Position numbers and translations under genes: made by a program
Notes under the pieces: generated by a model
Database searches by the model: none
What the model was told of the DNA's origin: nothing
The model's input: only the letters and a program-made list of their open reading frames with translations
Shown: in pieces, positions 60,371-64,000 of the stretch
Layout of the letters: every line of letters starts with the position of its first letter
Position numbering within the stretch: the stretch's first letter is position 1
Source of the DNA: Odobenus rosmarus divergens
Lineage: Eukaryota > Chordata > Mammalia > Carnivora > Odobenidae
Direction: 5' to 3'
DNA: 64,000 nucleotides
NCBI RefSeq assembly: GCF_000321225.1
Contig: NW_004450287.1
Location: 3,188,328-3,252,327 of the forward strand

Positions 60371-62729
60371 TTTTGCTATGAAGGATGTGGAGAAGATTAG
60401 AAAATAATTAAAGTGGGTGTTTGAAGGAGAATATGGAAAAAGAAGATGTATTTGGGAGAAATCTATATAGTTAAGGAAACACAGCTTTGTTTTTAATGGG
60501 AAGGTAGGCAGCAAGAAAGTGGGATAGTCAGGAGTGAAGTTCCTATCTCTTATTGGAGAAACGAAGTAGATGGTGTCAACAGCTGAAGGAGTTAATACAT
60601 AAGTGAGAAGCATCTTATGAAGAATTTGACAATTTTTTTTCTCTAAATGATGCATTTTAGATATTTGGAAAGCACATACAAAAAATATCTACATGCAATT
60701 ATTTGCATGTGTATTTGAGCTCAAGTATGGCCAAGACTGGATGGCAGTCATTGACTGGCAGGGGGAAAATCATTTATTTGGCCTCCCACTGCTAGATCTA
60801 CATCTTTTATTTTAGTGTTAACAAACATCGAGTCCAAATATCACCTTAAATGTATTGAAAAGTTGATGTTCTTAGACATTTTTTCTCAGTGGGAAATTCC
60901 TACTTCATAATCCTTCCTAGGTGAAGTTGTGGCCTCATTCATCCGAACTATGGAGGGTTTGGAGGATAAGAAAAAAACAGTGGAAATGAGTAAAAGTATA
61001 GGAAACATGATCATTAAGGAAGCAATACAAGTAAGCAAATTTGGTGACGGATATTTAGAAATGATTGGGAAATCAGAGAAAACATAGAGAAAAGTGATTC
61101 ATGTGGGTCTAAGAAAAAGATGGTTGGCACAATGATAGCACTTGAAATATGTCAGCCTCAGCAATTGGTATAAGTAAATTAAAGATTGGGACATGTCCTT
61201 TGGGTTAATAACTATGAGATCCCATTTTTAACTTTGGAGGGAGTTAATGGTGTTAACTTTTTTACTTTAGGTAAAAAAGCAAAAAACAAACAAAAACCCT
61301 GGCAGGAGCCCAGTTTCAATTGCAGAGGTTAGACAAGTTAAGGTGAGAAGTTTTCCAGTCTATACTTGATATGGAGTTTCCTATTGTCCATTCGTCTGAC
61401 CACAGATTAGAGCTAGTTCAGAGGTGTCTTGCCGCATCTGGATGCTTCTCCATCAGCCAACACCTCCAAAGCCACCAAAGTTAAAGTATGTTAGTTGGTA
61501 TCCTGTTTCCTTTCTTATGAAATCTTACAGAGCCTAGTTCTTATTGCCAAAACAGATATAAGGTATAATAAACAAACATAGTTTAGAGACATCTTAGGCC
61601 TTAGATTTTAGCTCATCACTATGTAGTTTTGGGGTAAAGCTCTGTGAATTGGAGAAGGTTTAGGGATCCTAGTTAGGATTTCAAAAGTCCAACTCAGTAC
61701 AAAACCTCAGGAAAGAAACCTGGATTTTGGTAAGGTGACATGCTTTCAACTAGTCTGGCTATTAAACAGCTACATCTAGTCCCATGAATTGGACTGATCA
61801 AAGTTGTGGAAGAAAAAGGGTAGTTAGTGATGCAATACAGAATTTGCAATCTGTTAAAAACTATTGTTGGAAAATTGGACACCAGAGCTATTGTTTTATG
61901 TAGAAGCAGCTCCAACTTTTTATATAGGACTTAATTATGTAGGTGTTCTAATTATCATTTATGTAATGTCTAGAATCTTAGAGCAAGTCCACTGTTTTCA
62001 TAATCAACTTGATTTTCTTCTTGAAAAGATACTAAAAGAAATAATGTATGAAAGCAATCAAATGCATGTAAAATTACATATAGATTATATTGCTGATCCT
62101 TATTTTATTATTCAGAATGTAAAATCTGGATAGGTTGCCAGTACCTGGACTTGTGAACAATTAGTTGGGATCCTATTTATATAAGGCCCTTTGATTTTTT
62201 TTGTTAAATAATGAATACCCAGTGGGGAAAAATGGGCAAAATTTGATGATAATTTAGAAAAAAATGTTTATACCATTTATTGTTAAATAAAACCTGTCAG
62301 CAAAATTAAAAAGTGGAAATTATTTAATCTTGAAAACTAAATATATGTACATTTAACGGGTCCTTATAAGAATAATTCACCGGGTCTTATAATAAGGTAG
62401 CATATTTAGACCACAGGTTAAACTCCAAAGGAAGTTGGAAACACTGTTACTCTAGTACCTTAAAAATCAAAAACCAAATTATCCATTTTTTTTTTGTAGT
62501 TGAATGTGGTCTTGCCTGAAGGTTCATATTCTGTAAATACATTATCAGCTTCACTTAGAATCTTTAGGATGCAGTTGTCAGGCTATATGGTATTACAGAA
62601 ATTTGAAGGGGTGATGATTGATACCTGAGAAATAGATATATGGGCCTTTATGAATGAAGTTTTAGAAAAGAAAGTGGTTCCTAGATATTGAAGAATGACT
62701 AAAATAAATTTCACAACTTCACTGCCATT
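60371..62729. other. Unrecognised DNA, no gene
   Basis: Frames at 61694-61915 (minus) and 61864-62133 have no domain. No named repeat seen. Confidence 0.5.
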
Positions 62730-62745
62730 AAACTTGTCTAACTTA

Positions 62746-62911
62746 ATTTTTTAAACATTTATTTGTTTATTTTAGAGAGAGAGAAGCGGGGAGGGGCAGA
62801 GGGAGAGAGAGTCCCAAGCAGATTCCATGATGAGCATTGAGCCCAATGTGGGTCTCGATCTCACGCTCCTGAGATCATGACACTCAACCGACTGTGCCAC
62901 CCAAGTGCCCC
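62746..62911 (-). mobile_element. SINEC, antisense, older type
   Basis: Exact 16-base duplication aaacttgtctaactta at 62730-62745 and 62912-62927. The body is diverged, with head cactcaaccgactgtgccac. Confidence 0.93.
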
Positions 62912-62927
62912 AAACTTGTCTAACTTA

Positions 62928-63845
62928 TGTAAATATGTGTCAACAGCAGGATACAAAATATGTTACAAAGAAAACAAAAGAAGAATCATCTTAACAAGCA
63001 AAGTGATGGTTTTTGATTAATTATTGAACTAAATGGGAGTTCATTAAAAGTAGAAAGATAAAGAAAAAGAGGAAAAAAAGAAAACACACTCCGGGAAATT
63101 TTGCCTACTCATAGATATTTTTTTAAATGCATGGAGTCAATTGGGATCTTGTTTTTCAAATAATATGGTATGAAGCTTATCCCTGGTCTCCAGTGGGGAG
63201 CTAAGATTCTCCCATGTATGTTAATATGAAGAGTAGATACTCAGTTATTAGACTTTATTCACTCTTAGAGAGAGAGAAATTGAAAGGGGTAACAAAAATG
63301 GGAGGTGGGAGTGGAAAATTAGTTTTATATATATGGAAAAGTTTGATATAGATTATTAAAGGCAAAACATATTTATGGCTGAGTTTAGAGTAAAAGAAAA
63401 TTCTACCATTATCTGGTTTTCTCTTTGGAAAACTGTAACTTGATAAGAGAGTCACATGAGAGAAAAAATAGAGATTTTTTTTAATAAGAAAAGAGGTTTC
63501 TGATCTTTTCACTGTCTTTTAAATTTTTTACCTCTTGAATCTTATAAATTATGGCAAACATTGAATCTCAAAAGGGAAGGATTTGTGTGTGTGTGTTACT
63601 TAAAGTGGAAGCATGGTAATCTAGAATACATAACAGAAATTGGGGAGAATGCTGAACAACTCTCATCAATAGATGCATGTGAAATGGGGGAGTGGATAGT
63701 CTCAACCAACTGCAGCAAGTTCTAGAGGGGAGAGAAAGAAGTCACATTTTACTTAATCCTAGGAAAGTAAACAGAAAATTATTTCAGTAAGTCAAGGGAG
63801 GAGGTAAAGGGGTTGTGGGCATCACATACTTTGAAAATATTTCCA
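62928..63845. other. Unrecognised AT-rich DNA
   Basis: Holds a short (TG)n run at about 63581-63596. Minus frame 63255-63512 has no domain. Confidence 0.5.
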
Positions 63846-64000
63846 GGATGCCTCGGTGGCTCAGTTGGTTAAGTGTCTGCCTTCAGCTCAGGTCATGATC
63901 TCAGGCTCCTGGAATGGAGTCCGGCATCAGGCTCCCTGAGCCTCCTTCTCCCTCTGCCTTCTCCTCCCCCTACTGGTGCTCTCTCTGACAAATAAATAAA
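63846..64000 (+). mobile_element. SINEC, sense, cut by window end
   Basis: ggatgcctcggtggctcagt head through the TC-rich section and the start of the AAATAAATAAA tail. The copy reaches the last base of the window. Confidence 0.9.

Noticed and set aside
59987..60655. 222-codon minus-strand open frame, the longest without N
   Set aside because: It runs antisense to the L1 RT remnant, crosses the inverted L1 junction at about 60278 and continues into unrelated DNA. It is a composite chance frame.
1..64000. CRISPR arrays, operons, terminators, prophage or other prokaryotic systems
   Set aside because: The window is mammalian nuclear DNA. Repeats here are SINE, LINE or simple repeats, and none has the regular direct-repeat/spacer layout.

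Overview
This is a non-coding, AT-rich stretch of mammalian nuclear DNA from a caniform carnivore. The carnivore call rests on 22 copies, plus one tail fragment, of the tRNA-Lys-derived Can-SINE (SINEC). Their head reads cgcctgggtggctcagt and their tail (TC)n-(AAATA)n-TCTTT. Carnivore-type L1 3' ends support the same call. Several of the best-preserved SINEs carry the 'gtcgttaagcg' and 'gcgggaagcc' variants. From memory these are common in arctoids (bears, panda, seals, mustelids), so an arctoid is my best guess, but the exact species is inference.

No protein-coding gene, exon, rRNA, tRNA or small-RNA gene could be supported. Every open frame of note is an L1 remnant, runs through an N gap, or is a chance frame in AT-rich DNA. 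The window is intergenic or deep intronic. By my rough estimate L1 covers about a quarter and SINEC about 7%, with a thin layer of older MIR, L2, one MER5A, one MaLR-type LTR and several old repeats I cannot name.

Layout. 1-1.13 kb: 3' end of a sense L1. 4.8-9.5 kb: two abutting antisense L1 copies with three antisense SINEs, one split by a 618-N gap. 9.5-24 kb: mostly unrecognised DNA with scattered SINEs and MIRs, including an L1/SINE composite at 12.3 kb. 24.2-25.9 kb: an antisense L1 3' end, a SINE head, an 865-N gap and an antisense L1 piece. 26-31 kb: sparse, with an inverted SINE pair at 28 kb. 31.8-34.2 kb: an old sense L1 5' end whose 5' UTR holds three degenerate tandem units of about 405 bp. 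35-41 kb: LTR, MIRs, MER5A. 45-50 kb: two sense L1 3' ends. 53-60.4 kb: a large antisense L1 meeting a 5'-complete sense L1 head to head, the latter cut off within reverse transcriptase and joined to an inverted scrap of L1 ORF2. 60.4-64 kb: mostly unrecognised.

I did not find a previously undescribed biological system. The points most worth following are structural: the L1/SINE composite inside one target-site duplication (12314-12608), the tandem units in the L1 5' UTR (about 32280-33400), the gap that splits a SINE without losing any of it (6186-6803), and the L1 junctions at about 56470 and 60278. Family names rest on recognition by eye, and no alignment was run.
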